Virus record (IMG/VR): IMGVR_UViG_3300034198_009439 | Location: 1 to 64,000 of that record | Strand: one strand, 5' to 3' | DNA: 64,000 bases | Source: a virus | Shown here: positions 8,102 through 16,391 of the stretch, one piece after another | Numbering within the stretch: position 1 is the first letter of the stretch | Layout: each line of letters opens with the position of its first letter | Program-made: the position numbers and the translations under genes | The notes under the pieces: model-generated | Seen by the model: only the letters and a program-made list of their open reading frames with translations | What the model was told of the DNA's origin: nothing | Database searches by the model: none

Positions 8102-10733
8102 TCATAGTATGAGTTAGTAGATTTCCTTGAATGCGTTTGCTAGCCATCAGTGTTTCATTTACATTACTGACATGTTGATTATTGACTTTGGATTCTTGTA
8201 TTAGCTCCAACAATCTAGCATTGGTTGCTTCTTGTTGTCGTTTAAGCTCAGCTATTGATTCTTTGAATGTGTTTGCCAAATTTTGAATTTCAAAGTTATC
8301 CAAATTCCCAACATTTGAATAACGTTGATTTTTAATCTCAACCGGTATTGTTCTGCCGTCTGGTAGTGGTACTACTGCCTCTGGACCACGTTCGCCTGCT
8401 ATTGATATGCCGCGTGTTATGCCGCCTTTTGCCATCATTTCTGCGTGAAAATGTGGGCCGGTCCAGTTCGGAGATTTTTTAAAGTATTCTTCACGATTTT
8501 TTCCAGTAAATCCCATATCTCCTAATAGTTTTACTATCTCGTCGGCTTCTTTTTCAGTTTTAGGCGCAGGATCAAGAGTGAAGTCAACTGCTTTTCCTTT
8601 AAGATGCTTGCTATCACTATCACGCTTAGCTAAATCATTAAAGGCTGTTATTCTAGTTCCAGGAAATTGTTTAGCAAATTCTTTTATTTTTGCTAGCAAC
8701 ATTTCATCAGTGTCGGCTCCGCCTTTTGTGGTTCCTCCGTATACTTCCGTGGATTTTATATTTAATCCTTCATATTTTCCAGTTCCGGGAATATATTCTT
8801 TACCTACTGTGGCAGGTGAACTGTTTGGGTTAGTCTGTCCAATACCAGATGCTTTTACAGTGCTAAGAGTTTGAGTTTTTTCTAAATCTGTTCTATTAGT
8901 TTTTATATCGTTTTGAACTCTGGCTAATTCAGATTCTGCTTTTGTTAACTCGATGTTCGCGTGTTTTAGTCTGGTCTCAGCGGCTGACACAGCCTGCGCC
9001 GTACCTGGCGTCAGGTTTTTCTCTTCTTTGCGGCTTTCTTGATGTAAGGCGTTGATTTGACTCTCAAGTTTTTGAATTATTTCTTTATCGTGTTCTGAAT
9101 CTAGCGATTTTTTTTCTTTATTTAGCGTTTCTATCTCTGATTCAAGCGTTTTTATACGTTTCACGCTTTGTTCTTCTTCTTCTTTTGTCGGTATTCTTCT
9201 TAAATCTTTAACTGTTTGTTGTTCTTTGTCTCTTGTTGTCTTTGCTTTCTTTAATTTTTCTTTAGCTTCTACCTCTTCTTTCATTGAGTCTATCAATTGT
9301 TTTTTAAGTTTTATTTCTTTAGGAACTTCTTGTCCGGCGAACTCAAACATCTTAGTAAGTACAGTGTATGTCCCGTCTGCTAATTTGTCCATTGCCCACG
9401 TGGCGGTTTTACTACTTACCATAAACTTTTCTATTTCTACTCCTAGATCGTATAATCGCTGTTTAGTGTTTGCCAATTCTGCGTTTTGTCCAGTAGTGGA
9501 TTCCAAAGTCTCTTTTCGTTTTTTTAAAATAGCATCCATTTCTTGTGGGGTTATTTCTTTACGATTAACTAGATTTCTTAATTCAGCGTAAGATTTCGTG
9601 TATAGAGAAGCGTCACCCACGTGTTGCGCTAGCTGTCCCATTGGTCCTATCACAGTGCCGGCAGCTTTTTTAATTTCGTTGAATCCGTCAATAGCACCCA
9701 ATGTGCCGTTTCTAATTCGTTGAACTATTTCTACGCCCATACCCCCAGTTTGTTGAACAAACTGTTTGGCAGCATCCGTACTAACACTGCCGCTCATCAT
9801 ATCGCGCAAACCCTGTGCTATAGACTCGGCGCCGGCTGATTTTAAGACTACGTTTAAATCGTTCGCTGATTTTTGAACGTGCTCAGGCAATTGAGCCATG
9901 GCGGCGGCAAATCTAGTTTCACTCATTGCCTGATCGCGCATTGTTTGAATGTCTTTTTTCTGTAATCCAGTTAATTTAGTAAGAGTGTCTAATTCTTCAA
10001 TGTAAGTTTTGGTGCCATCGCGCAGGTCTTTAGTATTTTTATTTCCAATCAACCCCCATTTTTGCTGCTGTGAGATATAAGTTAATTGAAGATCGTTGAA
10101 ATCGCCTACTGATATGCCCAACTTTTGAAAATCGTCTCTAATTCCTCTGGATGAAACTGCTACTAGTTCAAAGTCTTTACGACCGGATATTACAGAACCG
10201 CCATACGCACCTAGTTCTTTGCTAAATTTTGCCAGCACTTTTCCAGTGTCTGTAACATTCATTCCAGTTTTACTAATTGAAGATTCTAAATCTTCAAATT
10301 GCTGTAATACACCCGTATCTGCTAGTTGTTCAAAAATTCCATAGGTTTTGTCAAACGTTTTTATTAACTCAAGAGCTATATCGCCGCCGGCGTTAATAAT
10401 ACCCTGAGCTACACCACTTAACGGTCCTAATAATGAAGCAAATCCGGAAAGAGTTTTAGTTGCTAATCCTACAACCGTATTTAAAGATGAAAAACTTCCA
10501 GCTCCAGATGTCAATTGAGAGCTAAATGCTAAAGCACTATTTCCCAATCTTTGTAGTGATGCGGCAGTTTTTTCGTGTCGTGCTTTATTTGCTTCGTCTA
10601 ATTTCTTAGACTGTCCAATAGAAGAGTCAATCGCACCCCTAACACTGTTGCCACTTTCACGCGCAGCGGTTCCAAGTGTACGTAAGCCATCAACGATAGC
10701 TTCAATGTCTTGCGGATCTAAATTTTGAGCCAT
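8097..10733 (-). CDS. Tail tape measure protein with embedded M15-type peptidase domain
   Basis: The 878-residue protein has a hydrophobic N-terminal third (GFASLLGPLSGVAQGIINAG near residue 100), a long coiled coil (about residues 470-615), a peptidase-like domain and the tape-measure C-terminal motif MAKGGITRG, then IAGERGPEAVVPLPDGR. The peptidase-like domain (about 650-765) has HLKGKAVDF (His710, Asp717) and GPHFHAE (His761, His763), the zinc pattern of M15/VanY-like D,D-carboxypeptidases and phage endolysins. The protein would set tail length and, on ejection, cut peptidoglycan. T4 keeps its tail lysozyme in gp5 instead. The gene is divergent from the gp26-like chaperone gene. Tape measure identity is by motif and architecture, not by gp29 similarity. 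Confidence 0.8.
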   Translation of the reverse strand: MAQNLDPQDIEAIVDGLRTLGTAARESGNSVRGAIDSSIGQSKKLDEANKARHEKTAASLQRLGNSALAFSSQLTSGAGSFSSLNTVVGLATKTLSGFASLLGPLSGVAQGIINAGGDIALELIKTFDKTYGIFEQLADTGVLQQFEDLESSISKTGMNVTDTGKVLAKFSKELGAYGGSVISGRKDFELVAVSSRGIRDDFQKLGISVGDFNDLQLTYISQQQKWGLIGNKNTKDLRDGTKTYIEELDTLTKLTGLQKKDIQTMRDQAMSETRFAAAMAQLPEHVQKSANDLNVVLKSAGAESIAQGLRDMMSGSVSTDAAKQFVQQTGGMGVEIVQRIRNGTLGAIDGFNEIKKAAGTVIGPMGQLAQHVGDASLYTKSYAELRNLVNRKEITPQEMDAILKKRKETLESTTGQNAELANTKQRLYDLGVEIEKFMVSSKTATWAMDKLADGTYTVLTKMFEFAGQEVPKEIKLKKQLIDSMKEEVEAKEKLKKAKTTRDKEQQTVKDLRRIPTKEEEEQSVKRIKTLESEIETLNKEKKSLDSEHDKEIIQKLESQINALHQESRKEEKNLTPGTAQAVSAAETRLKHANIELTKAESELARVQNDIKTNRTDLEKTQTLSTVKASGIGQTNPNSSPATVGKEYIPGTGKYEGLNIKSTEVYGGTTKGGADTDEMLLAKIKEFAKQFPGTRITAFNDLAKRDSDSKHLKGKAVDFTLDPAPKTEKEADEIVKLLGDMGFTGKNREEYFKKSPNWTGPHFHAEMMAKGGITRGISIAGERGPEAVVPLPDGRTIPVEIKNQRYSNVGNLDNFEIQNLANTFKESIAELKRQQEATNARLLELIQESKVNNQHVSNVNETLMASKRIQGNLLTHTMS

Positions 10734-10748
10734 ATATTACCAAATAAA

Positions 10749-10756
10749 TATTTATA
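10749..10756 (-). promoter_or_regulatory. T4-type late promoter TATAAATA
   Basis: TATAAATA on the minus strand is an exact match to the T4 late promoter. It lies 16 bases before the start of the tape measure gene. Confidence 0.6.
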
Positions 10757-10797
10757 AGTATTTATTCTTTTGAATTTTACTAACTTAGGACTAATAA

Positions 10798-11622
10798 ATG
10801 AGCAACAACCCACTTCAACAATATTTTCGTAGACCCGCAATTTACATCAAACTTCCAAGTCTTGGTAGATACTACGATGATACAGTGATTGAACGAACAG
10901 AAACAGATGAGCTTCCTGTTTACCCAATGACTACCATAGACGAAATCACTAGTAAAACTCCAGACGCAGTTTTTAATGGACACGCGGTAGTAGATATTAT
11001 TCATAGCTGTGTTCCAAATATTAAAAACGCCTGGAAAATCAACACCATTGACTTAGACGCTATTATAGTAGCCATAAAGGTAGCCAGTAACGGAGAAAAA
11101 ATGGAAATAGAGTCGGTTTGCCCTAGCTGCGAAACTGACGCTACGTATGATATCAATCTGATAAGCGTACTTAGTCAGCAAAAAAATGTTGACTATGAGC
11201 GCACATTGAATTTAAGAGAACTGGAAATAAAATTTAAACCTATAACATACGCAGAAGCAAATAAAAATGGTATGGCTCAGTATGAGTTACAGAAATTTTT
11301 ACAGGATCTACAACAAGCCGAAGAATCGGAAGAAAAACAAAATATGATTCGTGAAACCGTTGCTAAACTAAATGAAAAATTTTCCGAAATAGTAGGCGGA
11401 ACCGTTGAGTATATTAAAACGCCAGACTGTACCGTTTATGAAGCCGAGTTCATAAAAGAGTTTTTAACTAAGTGCGACCGAAATACAAGCACCGCAATTA
11501 GAGAACACAGTGTGCGATTAAAAAACGAAAATCAATTAAAGCCCTTAAAAATCAAATGTATGAATTGTTCACACGAATACGAACAACAATTAGTACTGAA
11601 TATCAGTGATTTTTTCGGTTAA
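10798..11622 (+). CDS. 26: gp26-like protein, probable tail assembly chaperone (zero-frame product)
   Basis: The 274-residue protein begins MSNNPLQQYFRRPAIYIKLP and contains LPVYPMTTIDEITSKTPDA, a pattern I associate with proteins annotated gp26 (baseplate hub) in marine T4 relatives. Two zinc-ribbon-like pairs, CPSC (near residue 110) and CMNC (near 258), flank an acidic coiled region. The gene ends in GATTTTTTCGGTTAA, where T TTT TTC is a -1 slippery heptamer two codons before the stop. In many tailed phages the gene next to the tape measure makes a chaperone and, by -1 frameshift, a longer chaperone. Position beside the tape measure and the frameshift signal support that role here. Family assignment is from memory of conserved words. 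Confidence 0.75.
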   Translation: MSNNPLQQYFRRPAIYIKLPSLGRYYDDTVIERTETDELPVYPMTTIDEITSKTPDAVFNGHAVVDIIHSCVPNIKNAWKINTIDLDAIIVAIKVASNGEKMEIESVCPSCETDATYDINLISVLSQQKNVDYERTLNLRELEIKFKPITYAEANKNGMAQYELQKFLQDLQQAEESEEKQNMIRETVAKLNEKFSEIVGGTVEYIKTPDCTVYEAEFIKEFLTKCDRNTSTAIREHSVRLKNENQLKPLKIKCMNCSHEYEQQLVLNISDFFG

Positions 11623-11659
11623 AGCTTCTTCATTTAGACCACGATCAAATGAAGAAGCT
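11610..11659 (+). promoter_or_regulatory. Programmed -1 ribosomal frameshift element
   Basis: The slippery heptamer T TTT TTC (11610-11616) is in the correct phase of the zero frame (GAT TTT TTC GGT TAA). After a 6-base spacer a perfect 13-bp stem starts: AGCTTCTTCATTT (11623-11635) pairs with AAATGAAGAAGCT (11647-11659) around an 11-base loop. A -1 slip continues into the frame of the 65-codon reading frame that ends at 11846. The nearest upstream stop in that frame is at 11607-11609, just before the slippery site. Spacing and structure match known signals such as P2 E/E' and lambda G/T. Confidence 0.9.
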
Positions 11660-11846
11660 GGGTGAGCAAATGTGGAATGATGCCACTAGTCTCAAGGCTC
11701 TATCAATGAAGTTAGCTTGGTACACTCGTGGTTCAATGAGCTACGCAGATGTTCTTAACTTAAGCAAAGAAGAGATGGATCAGTTGAATAAACTAATAGA
11801 CCAAAACTTAGAAACTACTAAGAAAACTAAGTTGCCTTTTTTCTAA
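11649..11846 (+). CDS. 51: gp51-like region, expected as -1 frameshift extension of gp26-like protein
   Basis: The frame encodes 65 residues from the ATG at 11649 (MKKLGEQMWNDATSLKALSM), or 76 residues if entered at 11616 by frameshift. The words KLAWYTRGSMSYADVLNLSK and the ending TKLPFF resemble the small gene called gp51 (baseplate hub assembly catalyst) next to gp26 in marine T4 relatives. There is no ribosome-binding site before the ATG, and the ATG lies inside the frameshift stem-loop, so independent initiation looks poor. The fusion would be 349 residues and the counterpart of lambda gpGT. A terminator follows about 50 bases downstream. Confidence 0.75.
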   Translation: MKKLGEQMWNDATSLKALSMKLAWYTRGSMSYADVLNLSKEEMDQLNKLIDQNLETTKKTKLPFF

Positions 11847-11897
11847 TATGTTTTTATAAAAATGGAACCTTGAGTTCGCCATAAGTCCAAAAAGATT

Positions 11898-11924
11898 AAC
11901 CGATTTTGATATCGGTTATTTTTT
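11898..11924 (+). terminator. Intrinsic terminator after gp26/gp51-like genes
   Basis: A 7-bp stem, AACCGAT (11898-11904) with ATCGGTT (11911-11917), has a 6-base loop and is followed by ATTTTTT. It closes the short rightward operon. Confidence 0.7.
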
Positions 11925-11956
11925 AAGATAATGATTTAGATGAGTGTTTAGTTTAA

Positions 11957-11978
11957 GAATGGGTCGCAAGACCCATTC
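11957..11978. other. GNRA-capped hairpin
   Basis: GAATGGGTC (11957-11965) pairs perfectly with GACCCATTC (11970-11978) around GCAA, a stable GNRA tetraloop. No T-run follows directly. It stands between two terminators, so it may stabilise the 3' end of the transcript. Confidence 0.6.
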
Positions 11979-12008
11979 GCCAGTAGACCTAACGGCTACT
12001 GGCCTTTT
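11979..12008 (+). terminator. Second intrinsic terminator
   Basis: GCCAGTAG (11979-11986) pairs with CTACTGGC (11996-12003), with two more C-G pairs possible beyond a bulged A, and CTTTTTC follows. It is stacked directly behind the GCAA hairpin. Confidence 0.7.
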
Positions 12009-12090
12009 TCTTACTTTCTTTTACTTTAAGATTACTTTTCTTTGACTTCACATCTCAGATAGATGTGATAGATATTAATAAAAAGAAATT

Positions 12091-12166
12091 GTGTTGTTGT
12101 CAGCCGCAACGAGTGAAACGAGTTGTATGACAACAACACGGGTTGTTGAGTGAAACGAGACAACCC
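12091..12166. other. Two adjacent hairpins with the same loop sequence
   Basis: Hairpin A has a perfect 12-bp stem (GTGTTGTTGTCA at 12091-12102 with TGACAACAACAC at 12128-12139). Hairpin B starts at the next base with a 7-bp stem (GGGTTGT at 12140-12146 with ACAACCC at 12160-12166). Both loops carry the same 12-mer, GAGTGAAACGAG (12111-12122 and 12148-12159). There is no coding frame across them. A structured RNA or protein-binding element is possible. Confidence 0.6.
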
Positions 12167-12660
12167 TTGATACTAAGAAATATCTCAATGAAGAAATCTC
12201 ATTTAAAAATATTCAAAAGAATCTTGTTTTAAGAATCTCCAAAGAAAAGACCTACAGTTCAAAAACCGCATGCTCTAGGACTCTTCATAGTTTATCAGGC
12301 TATAGTTTTGATGCCATCACGCATCTATGTTGTTTTGTTCTCGTAACGTTTTGCATAACAGCCTACCTTCATTACACGATGGCTGAAACGGCTCTGCGCC
12401 GCGGCTCACAGTCCGGCTACACTCTCATCCAAGAGTGTCCTGACGATACATCAGGCCTATCACTTCACAACACACTAGACAAATCATTTTACGCTGTTTA
12501 TCACGATAAGCGGGAATCGGCGCAGTTGTAGCATTTGTAAGCTCTGATCCTCATCCATTTGTCGCCTGTTTATTCCCTTGGCTGTGTCTGCCGCCTATAT
12601 CCGATACTGATATAGTGTTATAAATCCGTTGATCGCTTTCGTCCATATAACCGGGAGGGC
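12167..12660. other. Non-coding stretch, higher GC, several hairpins
   Basis: About 490 bases without a credible gene on either strand. Base composition is less AT-rich than the neighbours, especially 12350-12600. Small perfect hairpins occur back to back: ACACTCT/AGAGTGT (12419-12438) and CCTGA/TCAGG (12439-12455). A self-complementary GCCGCGGC lies near 12400. I see no tRNA (no T-loop consensus or cloverleaf) and no intron core. It may hold a non-coding RNA or be the remains of a displaced gene. Confidence 0.4.
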
Positions 12661-12664
12661 TAGG

Positions 12665-12946
12665 TCAAAGCCCCTTTTTTTCTTTGCGTTCAGTAAAAAG
12701 AGATGGCTCTCTGCGCCTTAGCTCAGCGACTAAATCATTGAGTAAATGATCATCCTCAAAATTTAGTATAGCCCACTTGAGATAACCGTCTGGTAAAGAA
12801 CGATACTCCCAGTGTTTGTATTTTCCAAATCTCATTACTTTACGTCTTAGTGTTGGGTTTGCGTACTCTACTTTGGGTCCATTTACAACTGGCTGTTTTG
12901 ACAGACGTTTTTGTCTTGCTGCTCGTTGATAATTTAATTTTGCCAT
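12665..12946 (-). CDS. Small DUF3820-like protein
   Basis: The 93-residue basic protein has the core MRFGKYKHWEYRSLPDGYL followed by KWAI (about residues 38-60), close to the FGKYKG-x-x-L-x-DLP-x-YL-x-W pattern of DUF3820-type proteins, small domains often found near phage and plasmid nucleases. Conserved function is not established. It lies just downstream of the PD-(D/E)XK nuclease in the same direction, 21 bases apart, and is probably co-transcribed with it. The N-terminus is Arg/Lys/Gln-rich and may bind nucleic acid. Confidence 0.6.
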   Translation of the reverse strand: MAKLNYQRAARQKRLSKQPVVNGPKVEYANPTLRRKVMRFGKYKHWEYRSLPDGYLKWAILNFEDDHLLNDLVAELRRREPSLFTERKEKKGL

Positions 12947-12967
12947 AGTAGAGAGTTAAACTCATAG

Positions 12968-13477
12968 TTATTTTTTTGATAATGTTCTCACATTATCAAT
13001 ATTTAACTCAAAAAAACTCTCTAGTGAAAAAAGTATCCATCCTCCCCATTTCTTAGTTTTGTAACGTAGTGTATTACAATCTTGCTTCCACACTATAGTA
13101 TCTTGTACAGCAACAAAGCGTCCACGACGATTTATCTTAATAAACAATATGTTTAGATCGTCACTATCAGCGGCGATCATTAGTTGTTCTATCCAATCTT
13201 CAAGTTGCTTACACTCTGTAAAAAGTTGATGAAATCCAAAATCAGAATAAAATTTGGCCTCGCAATTTAGTAGAGGGAAATTTTCTCCTGGGACAATATC
13301 TCCTTTGAAACTGCGAACTTGGTTTTCGTGTAGTGATTTGCGACGATAGCTGTTGCTACCACCAGTGTAAGCGCCGCTACCAGGAGCACGAATAAAAGAT
13401 TCGCCGTACAGAGTACTTAAGTATTTGGCAATTTCCCTTTCAAATCCGGAACCTTTAATTTTGCTAGCAGAGGGCAT
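12968..13477 (-). CDS. PD-(D/E)XK nuclease, Holliday-junction-resolvase-like
   Basis: The 169-residue protein starts KIKGSGFEREIAKYLSTLYG, followed by an Arg/Ser/Gly-rich loop, KGDIVPGENFPLLN and CEAKFYSDF. The spacing E (residue 14), D (in GDI, near 59) and E-A-K (near 73) is that of the PD-(D/E)XK core of RecU/Hjc-like resolvases. It would cut branched DNA during replication, recombination or packaging; T4 uses the unrelated endonuclease VII (gp49). It lies beside gp46/gp47, consistent with a recombination role. Exact substrate is inference. Confidence 0.65.
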   Translation of the reverse strand: MPSASKIKGSGFEREIAKYLSTLYGESFIRAPGSGAYTGGSNSYRRKSLHENQVRSFKGDIVPGENFPLLNCEAKFYSDFGFHQLFTECKQLEDWIEQLMIAADSDDLNILFIKINRRGRFVAVQDTIVWKQDCNTLRYKTKKWGGWILFSLESFFELNIDNVRTLSKK

Positions 13478-13488
13478 ACATTACTTAT

Positions 13489-14247
13489 TCAACAACAAAC
13501 ACTCTCTGAAATTTTAGATTCAAATTTCCATCCATTCTTATTTTTTCTGCACCAACTTATTATGGTTGCCTTGTCTTTTACTCCAGCAAATTTTGCCGCT
13601 TTTCTAGAGGAATCAAATTTTTCTCCACATGGAGATATCCAATATCCTATGAATCCTGGATTTTTGTTTCCTTTAACTCTTTCTATTAATTTTGGATTTC
13701 CTTTAAGGCTTTTAGCGATGTTTTCATTGTGTTTAGCTGGTCTATTACTACTATAAATTTTTAAAGCATTGCTTTGTTTTTGTTTTATTTCTTGACTATG
13801 AGGTATACCGTAAAGTGGGGAATTAACTCCTGTTTTCCCATACATTGGATTTTTCTCTCCTAATCTGGCAATGCTTTTTTTCTTTCTGGTTTCGTCTGAT
13901 TCTTTTATACCTGTTTTTGTATACCAGTCTAATCCCCACTCTGGAGTAAGATTGGCCCACATAGGAGAATTTACTATATCGTTTTCGCGTGAAAAGTGTA
14001 TGGCGACATCATGAATTTCTTGTGGGCAGTAATACCAGTCTGAGACACACAACGTTTGTATTTTTTCTTTTCCGTATTTCTTAATAAGACTCTTCCATTT
14101 ACATCCAGAACCTTTGTATTTGTAAATATCCTTTTTTGTGCTTTTACAAAAATAATAAACATTGTTTATTTTTTTGATGCAGAGTCTAGTTGGTTTGAAA
14201 TTTTGTATTATTGTATCGGATAAGACTAAAGACTGATAAATATTCAC
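13489..14247 (-). CDS. Homing endonuclease, degenerate GIY-YIG with NUMOD-like motifs
   Basis: The 252-residue protein starts at GTG (14245-14247) with GAGG upstream. The N-terminal ~95 residues (VYYFCKSTKKDIYKYKGSGC, KSLIKKYGKEKIQTL) look like a diverged GIY-YIG catalytic domain. The middle carries NUMOD3-type repeats (GEKNPMYGKTGVNSPLYG), and the end carries a NUMOD1-like DNA-binding unit (SSRKAAKFAGVKDKATIISW). Free-standing genes of this layout spread by cutting related phages. It separates the resolvase-like gene from gp46. The canonical GIY and YIG words are not intact, so catalytic activity is uncertain. Confidence 0.65.
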   Translation of the reverse strand: MNIYQSLVLSDTIIQNFKPTRLCIKKINNVYYFCKSTKKDIYKYKGSGCKWKSLIKKYGKEKIQTLCVSDWYYCPQEIHDVAIHFSRENDIVNSPMWANLTPEWGLDWYTKTGIKESDETRKKKSIARLGEKNPMYGKTGVNSPLYGIPHSQEIKQKQSNALKIYSSNRPAKHNENIAKSLKGNPKLIERVKGNKNPGFIGYWISPCGEKFDSSRKAAKFAGVKDKATIISWCRKNKNGWKFESKISESVCC

Positions 14248-14272
14248 GCTGATGATCCTCGTAATCGTTAGA

Positions 14273-14303
14273 GTGAGTGGGTGTTGGTAGCACCGCGACT
14301 CAC
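14273..14303. other. Hairpin between homing endonuclease and gp46
   Basis: GTGAGT (14273-14278) pairs with ACTCAC (14298-14303), with an inner GGTG/CACC pairing. No T-run follows on either strand. It lies after the gp46 stop and before the endonuclease start on the minus-strand transcript. Confidence 0.4.
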
Positions 14304-14309
14304 ACTTAT

Positions 14310-16391
14310 TTATTCTTCTATTTCGTTAAAGGACGTAAATCCGTTTTCTTTTACTACTTTTAGAATATTATTGACTCTGCTAGTTAGCTCATCGCGATGA
14401 CTTACTAGCCATACTGATTTGTTTCGCGCTCTGCAAAAATCTTTTAACAGCGCTAATCCATTTTCAAGACCGATAATGTCTAATCCAGAATCCATAAGTT
14501 CATCAATAAACAACAGATTACAACTGTGATACAGATTCTCATACACATCACGAAATGCGAATGACAGTCCTAGAACAACTCTTGTACGCTCTCCTCTACT
14601 AAGTGAGTCAAAGTCCAACTCACGACCTAATTCGGTAATCTCAACGCTCAAATCATTCTGAAACACTACACGATGCGGCAATCCCATCTTGTCTAGATAG
14701 TGTGTCAGTCTGGCATTCAGATAAGACAGATTCTGCTCAATGATCTTCTTGCGAACAAATGACTTCTTGTTAGTCAACAAGTCAAGCAAATAATCCTGAT
14801 GCTGTAGAACTCTAGTCAGGCGATTCATCTCTGTAAAATCAACCGCAACAATAGCGTTGTTCTGCATGTCAGCAATTTGATCAGCATATGGATCCTCTTC
14901 ACTGTGCTTCTTTTCAATCTGGTCCAACAGTGTTTGAACACGACCACTGTGCTTGAATGCCGCTTCTTCAGTGTCGTAGTGTGTAGTTGGAATTGTACCT
15001 AACACAACACCACTGTTCTCTAGCAGTTGCTCAGCATAGGGATCAGTCTCACTACTCTTTGCTTTTATTTGAGTCTTGATATTTTCCAACTCACTACTAT
15101 GTTTGATTGCTTCTGTTTCTGTTTTATAGTGTGTGATGGGCTTAGTAATTACATGAATCGGATTTTTTACTAGTTCATCTAGTTGAAACTTTAAATCCGA
15201 TAGAGTGCTTTTACACTCACTCAACAAAGAGATTTTGTTTTCTAAAACGGTGGTGTGTTGATCGTCATGAAATTCTTGACCACAGGCGTAACACCGGTGT
15301 TCTTGTAATGTTTTTACTTCGGCTTCAAGTTTCTTTAGATTTTTGTCTTCACGCGCAATATCTTTGCGTAAACTTTCTAGCTTACTGTCATACGCAGCCT
15401 TTAGTGTGACTTGATCGTTATAAACTTTCAGATCAGTGTGTGCTTGTAATTCAGCAGCAATGTCAATACTGCTGAGACTATCAAACGACTGTTGTAAGTC
15501 GGCGATTTCATTGTCTAACTTTTGACGCCAGACAGTTTGTCTAGCAAGCAGCGCGTTATAACGATTCAAACGCTCTACATTGGCTGAGTATACTGCTAGA
15601 TCCTTGTGCGCACGTAGTTCAGCATCAATATCAATCTTACACAGTTCATCATACTCAGTGATCAACTTAGTCAAGTCTTCGTCGTGTTTTGCTACCCATA
15701 ATTTCTGACGCTTCTTCAAACTGTCAATCTGCTCAGTGATGCGCTTGTTGGCAGTTTCAATACCGTTGACTCTAAACTCTTCACGCTGAATATCTTCTTT
15801 TGTTTTTCGGTTTAGTTCTTTGATTGCTTCTGCCTTTTCGCTAAGCAGAGTAATACCAAGCAACTGCTCAATGATTGCTCGTTGATCACTGACCTTCATG
15901 CTTAGAAATGGCGTAGTGTAACTATTGAGCCCAACGATGTGCTGAAACATATCATTCGTCATAGCAAGAATACGTTCAATCGCTTGTTGAGTTTCTTTGT
16001 TCTCACCCTGAGCATCACTGTCAGTATCACTCTGCTCTCTCTGCTCTTTGTCATTGACGAAGAACTTTAGCACATTTGGCTTGCGACCACGAATGATTTT
16101 ATAATCAACGCCATTGACACTGAACTCAACCGTAGCAACCATATGCTTGCCATTGGTTCGGTTTATCAGATTGTCTTTCTTTATTTGATTAATCGGACTA
16201 CCGAATAGAGCATAACTAAGCCCCTGTAGAATAGTAGTCTTGCCAGTTCCATTTCTAGCACCATCTCCGCCCAAGTCCAAGTTCTCGCCTAGAATCAGTG
16301 TCAGATTCTTACGATCAAACTTTATTTCTTGAGCAACATTTCCAATGCTTAAGAAATTCTTAAGAGTTAAAGTCTTGATTATAATAGTCAT
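14310..16391 (-). CDS. 46: Recombination endonuclease subunit gp46 (Rad50/SbcC-like)
   Basis: The 693-residue SMC-type ATPase pairs with gp47 to process DNA ends for recombination-dependent replication and host DNA breakdown. Visible parts are the Walker A region GENLDLGGDGARNGTGKTT (residues 35-53), two long coiled-coil arms, the zinc hook CYAC (Cys367, Cys370), the ABC signature SLSRGERTRVVLGLSFA and Walker B LLFIDELMDSGLD near residue 600. Length is near that of T4 gp46 (560) plus longer arms. The start overlaps the gp47 stop by ATGA, so the two are translationally coupled. Confidence 0.95.
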   Translation of the reverse strand: MTIIIKTLTLKNFLSIGNVAQEIKFDRKNLTLILGENLDLGGDGARNGTGKTTILQGLSYALFGSPINQIKKDNLINRTNGKHMVATVEFSVNGVDYKIIRGRKPNVLKFFVNDKEQREQSDTDSDAQGENKETQQAIERILAMTNDMFQHIVGLNSYTTPFLSMKVSDQRAIIEQLLGITLLSEKAEAIKELNRKTKEDIQREEFRVNGIETANKRITEQIDSLKKRQKLWVAKHDEDLTKLITEYDELCKIDIDAELRAHKDLAVYSANVERLNRYNALLARQTVWRQKLDNEIADLQQSFDSLSSIDIAAELQAHTDLKVYNDQVTLKAAYDSKLESLRKDIAREDKNLKKLEAEVKTLQEHRCYACGQEFHDDQHTTVLENKISLLSECKSTLSDLKFQLDELVKNPIHVITKPITHYKTETEAIKHSSELENIKTQIKAKSSETDPYAEQLLENSGVVLGTIPTTHYDTEEAAFKHSGRVQTLLDQIEKKHSEEDPYADQIADMQNNAIVAVDFTEMNRLTRVLQHQDYLLDLLTNKKSFVRKKIIEQNLSYLNARLTHYLDKMGLPHRVVFQNDLSVEITELGRELDFDSLSRGERTRVVLGLSFAFRDVYENLYHSCNLLFIDELMDSGLDIIGLENGLALLKDFCRARNKSVWLVSHRDELTSRVNNILKVVKENGFTSFNEIEE

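Noticed and set aside
12425-12645. Chain of three minus-strand mini-frames (31, 24 and 20 codons) linked by overlapping stop and start codons
   Set aside because: No ribosome-binding sites, no recognisable peptide character, and such overlaps arise easily by chance; kept only as part of the non-coding island.
11847-12664. tRNA or group I intron in the non-coding gap
   Set aside because: No cloverleaf, no T-loop consensus and no P7-like core could be found on either strand.
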